Shown: positions 33,857-42,090 of the stretch, in pieces
Layout: each line of letters starts with the position of its first letter
Numbering within the stretch: position 1 is the first letter of the stretch
Notes under the pieces: model-generated
Database searches by the model: none
The model's input: the letters and a program-made list of their open reading frames with translations, nothing else
What the model was told of the DNA's origin: nothing
Translations under genes and position numbers: made by a program
Assembly: GCA_025060015.1 (NCBI GenBank)
Contig: JANXDB010000063.1
Location: 1-60,098, forward strand
DNA from: Caldimicrobium sp.
Lineage (GTDB): Bacteria > Desulfobacterota > Thermodesulfobacteria > Thermodesulfobacteriales > Thermodesulfobacteriaceae
DNA length: 60,098 nt
Reading direction: 5' to 3'

Positions 33857-35119
33857 ATGCCCTGGTGGAAGCCAATATACGATTTCTTGTATCTGTCCTC
33901 CTCAGTTTTTTGGTTTACAAGTGAGTATTTCAAAAGATCGTCATCCATTAGAAAAAACTGGCTTAGAGAGAGGTTAGGCCTAGTAAAGGAGCCTCAGTTT
34001 GAAAAGGAAGGTTCTCCCATTTGGCTTCATGGAGTCTCGGTGGGAGAAGTCCTCGCTCTTAATCCTATAATAAGAGAATTAGTAAAGAATTATAACCTCA
34101 TTCTAACCACTGTCACTGATACAGGAAAGACAGTAGCAGAGAGGAATTATGGCCATCTAGGAGTTAAAGTCTACTATTTACCTTTTGACCTTGATTATGC
34201 CATAAGGAGATTTCTCCGAAAAACAAAGCCTAAGGCTCTTCTAATCGCAGAAACAGAGCTTTGGCCCAATCTTATTTTAGTCACATCAAGGTACATCCCT
34301 GTTGCTCTGATAAATGGAAGACTAAGTGATAGATCCTATAGAAGATATCACCGGTTTAGATTTATTTTCAGGGAGATTCTGCAGAGATTTACCTTTATTG
34401 CTCTCCAAGAAGAACTTTATCAGGATCGTTTCCTCTCTTTGGGTATCAAGAGAGATAAGATCTTTATCACGGGAAACCTTAAGTTTGACTTAATCATAGA
34501 GGAAAAATCCTTTCCAAAGCTTGAATTCTTAAAGAGGCCAATTATTATCGCCGGAAGCACACATCCTCCCGAGGAGGAACTGATACTTAAGGCCTTTCTT
34601 GATGTAGTAAAGGAGGGAACTCTTATACTCGTCCCCAGACATCCTCAGAGGTTTGATGAGGTTGAGTATTTAATAAAGAGGGAGAAACCGGAGGACACCG
34701 CCTTTTTCCGCTACAGCCTACTTAGAGAAATGGAAGGGTGTATCCCCCATCATCAAAGGGCTATATTACTCTTCGATGAAATGGGTCTTTTGAAAGCTCT
34801 CTACAGCATCTCTGATATAGCTATAATCGGTGGCAGTTTTATACCTCATGGAGGTCAAAACCCTTTAGAAGCTATCTATTGGGAAAAACCTGTAATCACA
34901 GGACCTCACATGGAAAATTTCCCCTTTGTGGAAGAGTTTCAGAGGGTCTGTGGTCTTTTGAAGGTTAGCAAAGAAGAACTGCCGAGGGCGATAAAGTCTT
35001 TGCTTGATGACAGAGCCTTTGCTAAGGAGGTGGCAACTAAGGGTTATAACCTGTGGATAAAAAAAAGGGGGGCAACGGAGAAAACCTTAGAACTGATAAG
35101 AAATCTCTTGAACTCTTAG
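33857..35119 (+). CDS. waaA: 3-deoxy-D-manno-octulosonic acid transferase (Kdo transferase)
   Basis: GT-B glycosyltransferase that adds Kdo to lipid A precursor at the inner membrane. Conserved segments are the N-terminal hydrophobic helix, RERLG (about 38-42), IWLHGVSVGEVLAL, LPFDL, AETELWPNLI, LINGRLSDRSYRRYHR, TGNLKFD, PRHPQRF, GGSFIPHGGQNPLE and GPHMENF. 420 residues is normal. Its presence supports an LPS-bearing outer membrane. It ends one base from the convergent ttcA stop. Confidence 0.95.
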   Translation: MPWWKPIYDFLYLSSSVFWFTSEYFKRSSSIRKNWLRERLGLVKEPQFEKEGSPIWLHGVSVGEVLALNPIIRELVKNYNLILTTVTDTGKTVAERNYGHLGVKVYYLPFDLDYAIRRFLRKTKPKALLIAETELWPNLILVTSRYIPVALINGRLSDRSYRRYHRFRFIFREILQRFTFIALQEELYQDRFLSLGIKRDKIFITGNLKFDLIIEEKSFPKLEFLKRPIIIAGSTHPPEEELILKAFLDVVKEGTLILVPRHPQRFDEVEYLIKREKPEDTAFFRYSLLREMEGCIPHHQRAILLFDEMGLLKALYSISDIAIIGGSFIPHGGQNPLEAIYWEKPVITGPHMENFPFVEEFQRVCGLLKVSKEELPRAIKSLLDDRAFAKEVATKGYNLWIKKRGATEKTLELIRNLLNS

Positions 35120-35120
35120 G

Positions 35121-35888
35121 TTATCCCTTTCCCCTTTTCGGTTTAGGGGGCAGATATTCCGGTCTGGGATTAAGTATAGCGGAGAAGAGGTTTCTCTTTA
35201 TCATTGGATCAAGGGAGAATATTTTCTCCTTCAAAAATTCGTTCCAAAAGGCTCTCTTTGTCTGCTGAGAAAATGGGCAGGGATTTGCCAAAACCCTCCA
35301 GCCCTGTATTTTTACAAAACGAGAGATCATATCCTTAGGCACAAAATAGAGGGGTCTTATGATGTAAAGAGTATCCCTAAACATGGACTGCTTAGGTAAA
35401 ATGGTTGAAATCTCTCCGCAGTAGAAGATATTCATGAAAAAAGTGGTTATCACATCGTCCTGCTGATGTCCAAGCACTATCTTTGGTATTCCTAACCTAT
35501 CAGCCAGATTAAACAGATACTTTCTCCTATTCCAGGAACACACAAAACAGGGTGCTGCCTCACCTGTTTCATGAGCTTGTATGGCTAACTTTCCGGCATC
35601 GATTTTATCAAAAATAAATTTTACCTTTCTCTCAAGACAAAACTCTCTCAAATACTCGACTCCCTCCTTATAGTCCTTTTCATCCTTTAGGAAACCCATG
35701 TCTAAATGAAGGGCATGCAGGGTAATGTTTGTTTTATAGTAATGACGCCATTCTGCAAGAAAGTGTGTAAGAACAAGGCTATCTTCTCCACCTGAAAGGG
35801 CAATCAAGAGCCTATCTCCCTCCAAAAGGAGATCATACCCAAAGATTGCCTTTCCAATGAGCTTTCTAATTCTGTGATAGAGATTCAT
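35121..35888 (-). CDS. ttcA: TtcA-family tRNA thiolation enzyme
   Basis: N-type ATP pyrophosphatase expected to 2-thiolate C32 of tRNA. PP-loop IALSGGEDSLVLTHFL (Ser-Gly-Gly-x-Asp-Ser at about 30-35), LHLDMGF, the CxxC pair in APCFVCSWNRRKYLF, then LGHQQDDVITTFFMNIFYCG and a third Cys in ANPCPFS. Together these are the three cysteines that hold the TtcA 4Fe-4S cluster. 255 residues is slightly short because the C-terminal tail is brief. It stands alone on the minus strand; its upstream region is a transposase remnant. Confidence 0.88.
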   Translation of the reverse strand: MNLYHRIRKLIGKAIFGYDLLLEGDRLLIALSGGEDSLVLTHFLAEWRHYYKTNITLHALHLDMGFLKDEKDYKEGVEYLREFCLERKVKFIFDKIDAGKLAIQAHETGEAAPCFVCSWNRRKYLFNLADRLGIPKIVLGHQQDDVITTFFMNIFYCGEISTILPKQSMFRDTLYIIRPLYFVPKDMISRFVKIQGWRVLANPCPFSQQTKRAFWNEFLKEKIFSLDPMIKRNLFSAILNPRPEYLPPKPKRGKG

Positions 35889-36162
35889 GGTGTTCTATAA
35901 TAAATCCAAAAACAAAAGAGACAAGATTTTGTATGAGTCCATAGGATTTTAGACTGAGGGGAATTCTCGTTAAATTTGTAACAAATCCACTCCAAAGGCG
36001 ATACATTCCCAAGACCAAAACTTACTCCAAAAGTCCCCCCACTCCTGCTCGATAAATGACTATACCCATAGTAGTCTAAAGGCCACTTCTTTTCTTTGGG
36101 ATGCATCTTTGATTGATTCAAGTCTTTGCAGCATTTTTAAGTCTTTGATAAGAGGGGGTTAG
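35885..36162 (-). pseudogene. Decayed transposase, copy 2 (N- and C-termini fused)
   Basis: Read on the minus strand, the segment 36162-36072 encodes MLQRLESIKDASQRKEVAF, the N-terminus of the transposase also found at 59863. It shows about ten differences over 92 aligned bases. After a frame change the piece matching copy 1 (36050-36018) follows. The end encodes VSPLEWICYKFNE and ILWTHTKSC, which look like the C-terminal tail of an integrase-core transposase. The catalytic core is gone. A 78-codon open frame here is a by-product of the decay. The remnant ends within a few bases of the ttcA start, so it now supplies that gene's upstream region. Confidence 0.65.
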
Positions 36163-36167
36163 GGCAT

Positions 36168-36188
36168 TTCGCACCTGACAGGTGCGAA
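36168..36188. repeat. Perfect 21-bp palindrome (operator candidate)
   Basis: Arms TTCGCACCTG and CAGGTGCGAA flank a single central A. The perfect 10-bp arms leave no hairpin loop, so a protein-binding site on DNA is more likely than a terminator. It sits between divergent ttcA and the yceD-rpmF-plsX-fabH operon, about 95 bp upstream of that operon's -35 box, and 6 bp from the transposase remnant. A longer inverted pair AAGAGGGG/CCCCTCTT surrounds it. Only a half-match occurs elsewhere in the window (inside relA/spoT). Confidence 0.6.
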
Positions 36189-36283
36189 GAGCACATAAAG
36201 GTCTTTCGATAAGCCCCTCTTAATCTGTCTTTGTAAATTTCTCAATCTTGGTCTTTTCCAGTCATGACACTCATACAACTTAA

Positions 36284-36311
36284 TTGACAAAAGGTGTTTT
36301 TGTATTATTTT
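36284..36311 (+). promoter_or_regulatory. Promoter of the yceD-rpmF-plsX-fabH operon
   Basis: A perfect TTGACA (36284-36289), 16-nt spacer and TATTTT (36306-36311). The predicted start near 36318 gives a leader of about 26 nt containing AAAGGGTG ahead of the yceD ATG at 36344. The stretch 36189-36283 shows nothing else recognisable. Confidence 0.6.
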
Positions 36312-36343
36312 AGTTACAACTTAAAACAAAGGGTGATTATTCT

Positions 36344-36904
36344 ATGAAAAATCTCAGTGACTGGACATCATGGGGTATTTCAATTGAGGATATCCCACCA
36401 GAGGGAATTAGTCTAAACTTTGAAGATCTTGCCCATTTAGGAGAAGATCTTAAAATTGTGATTCCCTTTTCAGGAACAATGAAAATTAAAAAAGTAGGGC
36501 TGGAAATTGAGGTGGAGGGCTTTCTTAGCGGTTCTATAGAATTATCCTGTGACCGTTGTCTTGAAACCTTTGCCCAAAAGATTGAAGAAGATTTTAAGGT
36601 AACCATTGTACCTAAACAAGCCATAAGATTTGAAGATGAAAAAGAGCTTGAATCTAAAGAGTTAGAGATCAGTTTTTACGAAGGGGATTTTTTATCCTTT
36701 TACGATATCATCCGAGAAGAGATTTTACTTGCCCTTCCCTTTCGCAAACTTTGCCAAACCGATTGTAAAGGCCTATGTCCTAAATGCGGAACCAATTTAA
36801 ACCTTGAGAGCTGTGACTGTAAGATATTTAGGAGAACTTCTCCCTTTGCCGTGCTTGGTGATATTTTGAAAAAGGGTGAAAATACAGTTATAAAGGAGGG
36901 ATAA
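36344..36904 (+). CDS. YceD/DUF177 family protein
   Basis: 186 residues. The N-terminal beta domain (about 30-100) contains the conserved ELSCDRCLETF motif of DUF177. The C-terminal zinc ribbon has CQTDCKGLCPKCGTNL followed by CDC. The family sits beside rpmF in most bacteria, and plant and bacterial members are needed for 23S rRNA accumulation, though the exact role is unresolved. It is the first gene of an operon with rpmF (1-nt gap), plsX and fabH, behind its own promoter. Confidence 0.9.
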   Translation: MKNLSDWTSWGISIEDIPPEGISLNFEDLAHLGEDLKIVIPFSGTMKIKKVGLEIEVEGFLSGSIELSCDRCLETFAQKIEEDFKVTIVPKQAIRFEDEKELESKELEISFYEGDFLSFYDIIREEILLALPFRKLCQTDCKGLCPKCGTNLNLESCDCKIFRRTSPFAVLGDILKKGENTVIKEG

Positions 36905-36905
36905 A

Positions 36906-37088
36906 ATGGCTGTTCCCAAGAGGAAAACTTCCAGATCCAGGAGAGGGATGAGAAGGGCTCATCAGGCCCTTACAACAGCATCAGGAAGTATCTGTCCAAA
37001 ATGTAAGTCCTTTAAACTCCCCCATAGGATCTGTCCAAATTGTGGCTATTACAAAGGTAAGGCCTTCATAGAAAAATCTGAAGTATAA
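36906..37088 (+). CDS. rpmF: 50S ribosomal protein L32
   Basis: A 60-residue ribosomal protein beginning AVPKRKTSRSRRGMRRAH, the invariant L32 start. It has a zinc ribbon formed by CPKCKSF and CPNCGYY. A strong GGAGGG ribosome site lies directly upstream within the yceD end. It links the ribosome and lipid-synthesis genes of this operon, a conserved arrangement. Confidence 0.97.
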   Translation: MAVPKRKTSRSRRGMRRAHQALTTASGSICPKCKSFKLPHRICPNCGYYKGKAFIEKSEV

Positions 37089-37099
37089 ATAGTTTTTGA

Positions 37100-38107
37100 A
37101 TGTTTCGTATTGCTCTGGATCTAATGGGGGGAGATTTCGCCCCCCAAGCTATTTCAGCTGGTGCTGCTTTAGCGCTTAAAAGCTTCCCAGAGCTACATCT
37201 CATTCTCATTGGGCCTCAGAAATTCATACAACCCCTCTTATCTCAGCCAAGGACAGAGGGGCTCTTCACGGAAGAAGTGGTTTTGATGGATGATTCGCCG
37301 GGTGAAGCCTTAAAAAGAAAGAGAAAAGCCAGTATCTTTTTAGGACTTGATCTTCTGAAAAGTGGTGAAGCCCAAGCCTTTGTCTCTGCTGGCAACTCAG
37401 GCGCGGTAGTTGCAGGAAGCATCTTTATTCTGGGCAGGCTTGCAGGTGTTAGAAGACCTGCTATAGCCACTCTACTACCTACTCTTAAAAACCCTATGGT
37501 TCTCATCGATGCCGGAGCAAACGTGGATTCTAAGCCTTACGATCTCTATCAGTTTGCTGTGATGGCCAATCTCTTTTTGGAGACCATCTGGGGAAGAGCC
37601 AATCCAAAGATCGCACTTCTCTCCATTGGAGAAGAGATTGGCAAAGGGAATCAACTGGTAAAAGAGACCCACAAGCTACTATCTGCATCCTCCCTCAATT
37701 ACTATGGTAATATCGAGGGTAGAGATATATTCAAGGGTGATGTCGATATTGTGGTCTGTGACGGGTTTATTGGTAATGTCTGTTTGAAACTCTCAGAAGG
37801 GCTTGCAGAGACAATTATGGAGATGTTAAAAAATGAAGTGAAAAAATCCTATCTTTATCTTCTGGGTATGTCTCTTGCCAAAGGCGCCTTTAAATCCTTT
37901 AAGAAAAAAATTGACTGGCGTGAATATGGAGGGGCACCCCTTTTAGGGGTAAAAGGAAATGTCATTATCTCTCATGGCAAATCCGATGCCCTTGCCATAA
38001 AAAATGCCATAAAGCAGGCCCTACATTTTGCTAAGCTTGATTTAGCAACTCAATTGGAAAATGCTATCATCAAGCATCATTTAGAGGAGGCAGGAGTTGA
38101 AGAGTAA
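37100..38107 (+). CDS. plsX: Phosphate acyltransferase PlsX
   Basis: Makes acyl-phosphate from acyl-ACP for PlsY. Features: IALDLMGGDFAPQ at the N-terminus, SAGNSGAVVAGS, LIDAGANVD, LLSIGEEIGKGN and VDIVVCDGFIGNV. 335 residues is normal. The stop overlaps the fabH start by 11 nt. Its partner plsY is encoded separately at 21130. Confidence 0.96.
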   Translation: MFRIALDLMGGDFAPQAISAGAALALKSFPELHLILIGPQKFIQPLLSQPRTEGLFTEEVVLMDDSPGEALKRKRKASIFLGLDLLKSGEAQAFVSAGNSGAVVAGSIFILGRLAGVRRPAIATLLPTLKNPMVLIDAGANVDSKPYDLYQFAVMANLFLETIWGRANPKIALLSIGEEIGKGNQLVKETHKLLSASSLNYYGNIEGRDIFKGDVDIVVCDGFIGNVCLKLSEGLAETIMEMLKNEVKKSYLYLLGMSLAKGAFKSFKKKIDWREYGGAPLLGVKGNVIISHGKSDALAIKNAIKQALHFAKLDLATQLENAIIKHHLEEAGVEE

Positions 38108-39089
38108 AGTTACCTCAGTGATCTTAGCCTGTGGCATGGCTGTGCCACCTAAAATTGTGACCAATCATGATCTTGAGAAGCTAGTTGAAACTAGCGATAA
38201 GTGGATAGTTGAGCGCACAGGTATTAAAGAGAGACATCTCTTGGAAAATGGCGAAGTTATTAGTTCTTATGCTATCAAAGCTTCTAAAGAGGCTATAGAG
38301 AGAGCTGGTATCAAGCCAGAGGAAATAGATTTAATAATTTGCGCAACTCTTACTCCAGATTACCTAATGCCATCACTGGCTATTCTCATTCAGAGAGAGT
38401 TGGGAGCTAACAAAGCTGGGGCCTTTGATCTATCTGCCACCTGTTCAGGATTTCTCTATGCCTTGAGCTTAGCAGATCAATACGTAAAGAGCAATCCAGA
38501 GCGAAAGGTCTTGGTGGTTGGAGCTGAGGCCCTATCCAGAAAAACCAATTGGCAAGATCGCACAACCTGTGTTCTTTTTGGAGATGGAGCAGGTGCAGTG
38601 GTGGTCACAGGAGACGAAAATGGTGAAAGGGGCATTGTGGATTTCATATTGGGTGCCGATGGTTCCAATTTCCATCTTCTAACTCTCAAAGGAGGAGGAT
38701 CTGCTTTCCCCCCCTTCGACGAGAGACTTCCAAAAGAAGAATACTACATTCGGATGCAGGGAAGAGAGGTCTTCAAAATAGCAACGAGAGCCATGGAAAA
38801 AGTAGCCTTGGATCTTCTTCAGAGAAACAATCTCAAACCAGAAGACATTGACATTATTATTCCACATCAGGCAAATCTAAGGATCATTGAATACCTAAGA
38901 GAAAGACTGAATCTTCCAATGGAAAAAGTCTTTGTGAATATTGATCGTTATGGCAATACCTCAGCAGCAAGCATACCAATAGCCATCTATGAAGCAGAAA
39001 GAGAGGGTAAACTCCAAAGGGACAATCTTCTCCTCATGGTTGCCTTTGGTGGTGGGTTCACCTTTGCCGGAGTTTTAATGCGTTGGTAA
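38097..39089 (+). CDS. fabH: 3-oxoacyl-ACP synthase III FabH
   Basis: Starts fatty-acid synthesis by condensing acetyl-CoA with malonyl-ACP. The catalytic Cys lies in DLSATCSGFLYAL (about 111-123). His is in IIPHQANLRII and Asn in GNTSAASIP. GDGAGAVVV and AFGGGFTFAGVLMRW are also typical. 330 residues is normal. The TTG start lies within the plsX end. A PAS-LuxR regulator follows after 9 nt. Confidence 0.96.
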   Translation: MKSKVTSVILACGMAVPPKIVTNHDLEKLVETSDKWIVERTGIKERHLLENGEVISSYAIKASKEAIERAGIKPEEIDLIICATLTPDYLMPSLAILIQRELGANKAGAFDLSATCSGFLYALSLADQYVKSNPERKVLVVGAEALSRKTNWQDRTTCVLFGDGAGAVVVTGDENGERGIVDFILGADGSNFHLLTLKGGGSAFPPFDERLPKEEYYIRMQGREVFKIATRAMEKVALDLLQRNNLKPEDIDIIIPHQANLRIIEYLRERLNLPMEKVFVNIDRYGNTSAASIPIAIYEAEREGKLQRDNLLLMVAFGGGFTFAGVLMRW

Positions 39090-39098
39090 TTCACTCAG

Positions 39099-39887
39099 AT
39101 GAAAAAATTTACCTTTAAACCAAAGGTTTATCTTGATTTTTTTGAAAGTTTTCCAGGATACATAGCCGTTCTTGATGAAAAAGGAAACATCATTGCTACT
39201 AACAAAACATGGCAAGAAGCAGCTCTAAAGAGGGGTTTAATTGCCCGTTCAGACTGTATCGGTTACAATTACCTTAAACTCTTAGAACAGGTGTCTGAAG
39301 AAGAGAAAAAAGATGCTGAAGAGACGAAATGGGGGCTGCTTGAGGTTTTACAAGGACGAATGCCTCTTTTTAAAAAGCTATATCGTTTTCATGACTCAAA
39401 TAAAACTCAAAAGGAGTATCTTTTGACCTTCTTCCGATTAACGAATGAACCGAAGTTGTTTGTAATTCTTCATGAAGAACTACCTAAAGGAGAACCAACG
39501 CAGGAAACATCCTCTAAGGAAGAGCCTGTTTCTACCTCACCATCTGCTGAATGGATAACTTTTGTTGATAAGGTTATAAATCCCTTTCTTGAGCTCCTCA
39601 AAGGTTCTTTGCCAACAGAGCTTGAGACCTTAAGGGCGCACATCAGTGAAGAGGTAAAAAGATTTATCGGACAGACTATTAGAGATATACATCCTTTGGC
39701 AGGCTTATCGACCAAAGAGGCTCAAATCGCCCTTATGGTTAGAGAGGGATACTCATCTGAGGAAATTTGTAAGTATCTTAATCTCAGTAAAGAAGCTATC
39801 AATTTTTACAGAAAGAGAATAAGGGAAAAGTTTGGAATTAAAGGAAAAAAGATCTCCCTTAAGAAATATCTCGATCAGTTGCTCTAA
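39099..39887 (+). CDS. PAS domain + LuxR-type helix-turn-helix regulator
   Basis: 262 residues. A PAS-like sensor (about 10-130, FPGYIAVLDEKGNIIATNKTW) is followed by a Ser/Thr/Glu-rich linker (about 133-155). The C-terminal domain has LSTKEAQIALMVREGYSSEE and ICKYLNLSKEAINFYRKRIR (about 203-245), the four-helix LuxR/GerE DNA-binding fold. There is no receiver domain, so it probably senses a ligand, redox state or partner directly. It lies 9 nt after fabH and ends the operon, which suggests it tunes envelope lipid genes or reports on them (inference). Confidence 0.85.
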   Translation: MKKFTFKPKVYLDFFESFPGYIAVLDEKGNIIATNKTWQEAALKRGLIARSDCIGYNYLKLLEQVSEEEKKDAEETKWGLLEVLQGRMPLFKKLYRFHDSNKTQKEYLLTFFRLTNEPKLFVILHEELPKGEPTQETSSKEEPVSTSPSAEWITFVDKVINPFLELLKGSLPTELETLRAHISEEVKRFIGQTIRDIHPLAGLSTKEAQIALMVREGYSSEEICKYLNLSKEAINFYRKRIREKFGIKGKKISLKKYLDQLL

Positions 39888-40421
39888 AGATCTGTGGCTT
39901 ATTCAATGGTGGAATAGGATAAGACCTACATAATAGACGTTAACAGATCTATCAATAGTAGAGACATAAGAAATAAGTATATCTCTTCTGAAGGTCAGAC
40001 TTGCACCTATAATGATACAGGAATACTACTGCTGCTGGGCTTTCTATGAGAATTTCCTTTTCGGAGAGACTAAACGAAAGTTTGTAATTATATCGATTAA
40101 ATCCCCGTGATCTACAGCTTAATTAATTATAGCACATCCACTGAGTAAAATTAGAAGTATTAATGGGAAAAATCTCTATCAAAACCTCTGGTTGCTTTGA
40201 TCAGAATCCCTCTCCATATCTCATACCTCTGTGTCAAGTTTTTGCTGATTTGTCTAATGCCTAACAAATTGCTTCTCTCTGAGAAAATGCTATCGCCAAG
40301 CCTCAACTAGCACCAGTAACTACAATATAGGATCACTACATATGAATTTTGCTTTTACATTAACCTTTGATACTATTAATAAGATATCGCCAGGAGATGC
40401 AAACCAAGTGCAAATTTAAAC
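39888..40421. other. Gene-poor 534-bp spacer with a possible decayed beta-barrel gene
   Basis: No intact frame is present. On the minus strand 40020-39903 reads IGASLTFRRDILISYVSTID and continues to a stop. Just upstream, 40104-40021 in another frame reads RYNYKLSFSLSEKEILIE. Both look like alternating amphipathic strands near the C-terminus of an outer-membrane barrel, joined by a frameshift. Nothing recognisable precedes them, so this is a weak call. The right part holds the promoter of the next gene. I see no structured RNA. Confidence 0.25.
40354..40382 (+). promoter_or_regulatory. Promoter of the glycosyltransferase gene
   Basis: TTTACA (40354-40359), 17-nt spacer and TAATAA (40377-40382), predicting a start near 40389 and a leader of about 33 nt. 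An AGGAG at 40392 is 25 nt before the ATG, too far to serve as its ribosome site. Confidence 0.4.
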
Positions 40422-41246
40422 ATGGGCAAGAGAGTCCTCATTTACCGTAGAGGTGGCCTTGGAGATACCCTTCTGACTTTTCCTATATTAGAGATACTGA
40501 AAAACAGGGATTTCCAAATAGTTTTTCTCGGTAATGAAGATTATATCCACTTAGCTAAATACTTTGGGCTTGCCGATGAAGTATACAGCAGTGAATATCT
40601 AACTTTTTTAAAGAAGCAACCCTTTGACAGGATGATCATCATATCTCAAGATGGAAACCTTAAACCCTTTCCAAAGGAGAGAATATGGCTTCCGCTTTAT
40701 TATCTCCAGGAGCTAAACTTAGTAGCTGATAAATTCTCAAGATTTTTACCCAGTTCCAAATGTAATCTTCCAAGGGAGAAAAAAGCCTTGCTTCACCCTG
40801 GCTCAGGTTCACAGAAAAAAAATCCTCCATTTACACTGTTTCGGAAAATTGAACAATTCCTTAAAGAAAGGAATTACCAGGTGCAATATCTATTCGGACC
40901 TGCGGAAGAAGATCGGCTTCTAGATATAAAGGAGAGTGGCACAATACAAAATCTTATATACGAAAGAGATATTATTGAAATAACGAATCTTTTCAACGAA
41001 GTAGAATTATACGTGGGTAATGACAGTGGAATTTCCCATTTAGCAAGTTATCAAGGCGTGAAGTGTTACCTCTTTTATGGACCAAGTGATGAAGTGGTCT
41101 TTGGACCCATTGGCCAAGAAACTAAGGTGATCTCTCTATCCTTACCCTGTAGGCCATGTTTTCCCAAAGACTGTGAAGAGAGGTTATGCCTTGATGTAGA
41201 GTCTCTTTGGCAAGCTTTTCTCAAATCCTTTGATGATTTTCCATGA
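40422..41246 (+). CDS. Glycosyltransferase family 9 (heptosyltransferase-like)
   Basis: 274 residues. RRGGLGDTLLTFPILEILK at the N-terminus and ALLHPGSGSQKKNPP and VELYVGNDSGISHLASYQG in the C-terminal half are GT9 motifs (the last holds the conserved GNDSGxxHLA). It is shorter than WaaC/WaaF (about 340), so it may be a divergent ADP-heptose or related transferase for the LPS inner core; the acceptor is unknown. The 3' end overlaps the convergent LD-carboxypeptidase gene by 26 nt. Confidence 0.85.
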   Translation: MGKRVLIYRRGGLGDTLLTFPILEILKNRDFQIVFLGNEDYIHLAKYFGLADEVYSSEYLTFLKKQPFDRMIIISQDGNLKPFPKERIWLPLYYLQELNLVADKFSRFLPSSKCNLPREKKALLHPGSGSQKKNPPFTLFRKIEQFLKERNYQVQYLFGPAEEDRLLDIKESGTIQNLIYERDIIEITNLFNEVELYVGNDSGISHLASYQGVKCYLFYGPSDEVVFGPIGQETKVISLSLPCRPCFPKDCEERLCLDVESLWQAFLKSFDDFP

Positions 41247-42090
41247 TAAGTATTGCTTTTCTCTCCGAAGCCCTTAGTTCTGCTGGGGCACCCACTAAAA
41301 GTGGATAGTTCTTGGTTCTGTGCCCAAAGGGGAAGTCTATTCCCACGGGAATGTCAGAGGGAACAAACTCCTTGAGAGCAGAGATTAGATAAGTTGGAGA
41401 GACAGATCCAAGGTCTCCGAATATAATGCCCTTGAGAGACCCAGGGGAAATACTCATAAGCACTTGCCACAGGGACCTTTCTAGTTTATGAGCCTTCTCA
41501 CCCACATCTTCAATAAATAGTATCATTGACTCAAGCTTTGGAAAATAGGGGGTGCCACAAAGTGAAGCCACAAGCGAGAGATTTCCTCCAAAAAGAACTC
41601 CCTTTGCTTTACCAGAGTGATGGGTTTTTCCATGGATTGTGATCCTCGAGTTCCTGGACTGTAAAACACCAAGAAGTCTCTTAAGTGAAGTCTTTTCTAT
41701 GGTTGGTAGATTGACTATCATAGGGCCATGAATTCCTATCTTTTGGAATCTGCTTAAAAAATAGAGATGTAGCGCAGTTACATCGGAAAAACCGATTATT
41801 GTTGGAAGACTAATGCTTCTGATCCTCTTTGTCTGAAAGAGATCATCTAGAAAGGGCAAAAGCTTAACTGCCCCAGCACCTCCTCTAACTGTCCAAAGAT
41901 GACTGAATTGACCGCAGGTTAATAGCTCATAAAGGAGAAAGGCTATTTGACTGGGATCACTTTCTTCAAAATCAACAAAGATTTTGAAATAAATCCCATG
42001 TTTCTTTAAAACTTCAAGGCCCCTTTCAAATTCCTCTCTATCAGGAATGCTCGAGGGCCGAATAATGCCTATGTGAAGCGATCTTTCCAT
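41221..42090 (-). CDS. LD-carboxypeptidase (peptidase S66 family)
   Basis: Removes the terminal D-Ala from muropeptide tetrapeptides in peptidoglycan recycling. Family S66 signs: IGIIRPSS at the N-terminus, TVRGGAGAVKLLPFLD, the nucleophile elbow GFSDVTAL, VLFGGNLSLVASLCGTPYFP, the Glu-containing LFIEDVGEKAHKLER and the His-containing FGHRTKNYPL. 289 residues is normal. It overlaps coaX by 22 nt. With PgeF elsewhere in the window, the organism appears equipped to edit cell-wall precursors. Confidence 0.9.
   Translation of the reverse strand: MERSLHIGIIRPSSIPDREEFERGLEVLKKHGIYFKIFVDFEESDPSQIAFLLYELLTCGQFSHLWTVRGGAGAVKLLPFLDDLFQTKRIRSISLPTIIGFSDVTALHLYFLSRFQKIGIHGPMIVNLPTIEKTSLKRLLGVLQSRNSRITIHGKTHHSGKAKGVLFGGNLSLVASLCGTPYFPKLESMILFIEDVGEKAHKLERSLWQVLMSISPGSLKGIIFGDLGSVSPTYLISALKEFVPSDIPVGIDFPFGHRTKNYPLLVGAPAELRASERKAILIMENHQRI

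Noticed and set aside
35885-36121. 78-codon open frame beside ttcA as a gene
   Set aside because: It stitches together frames of a decayed transposase (shared DNA with the other two copies) and has no coherent fold.
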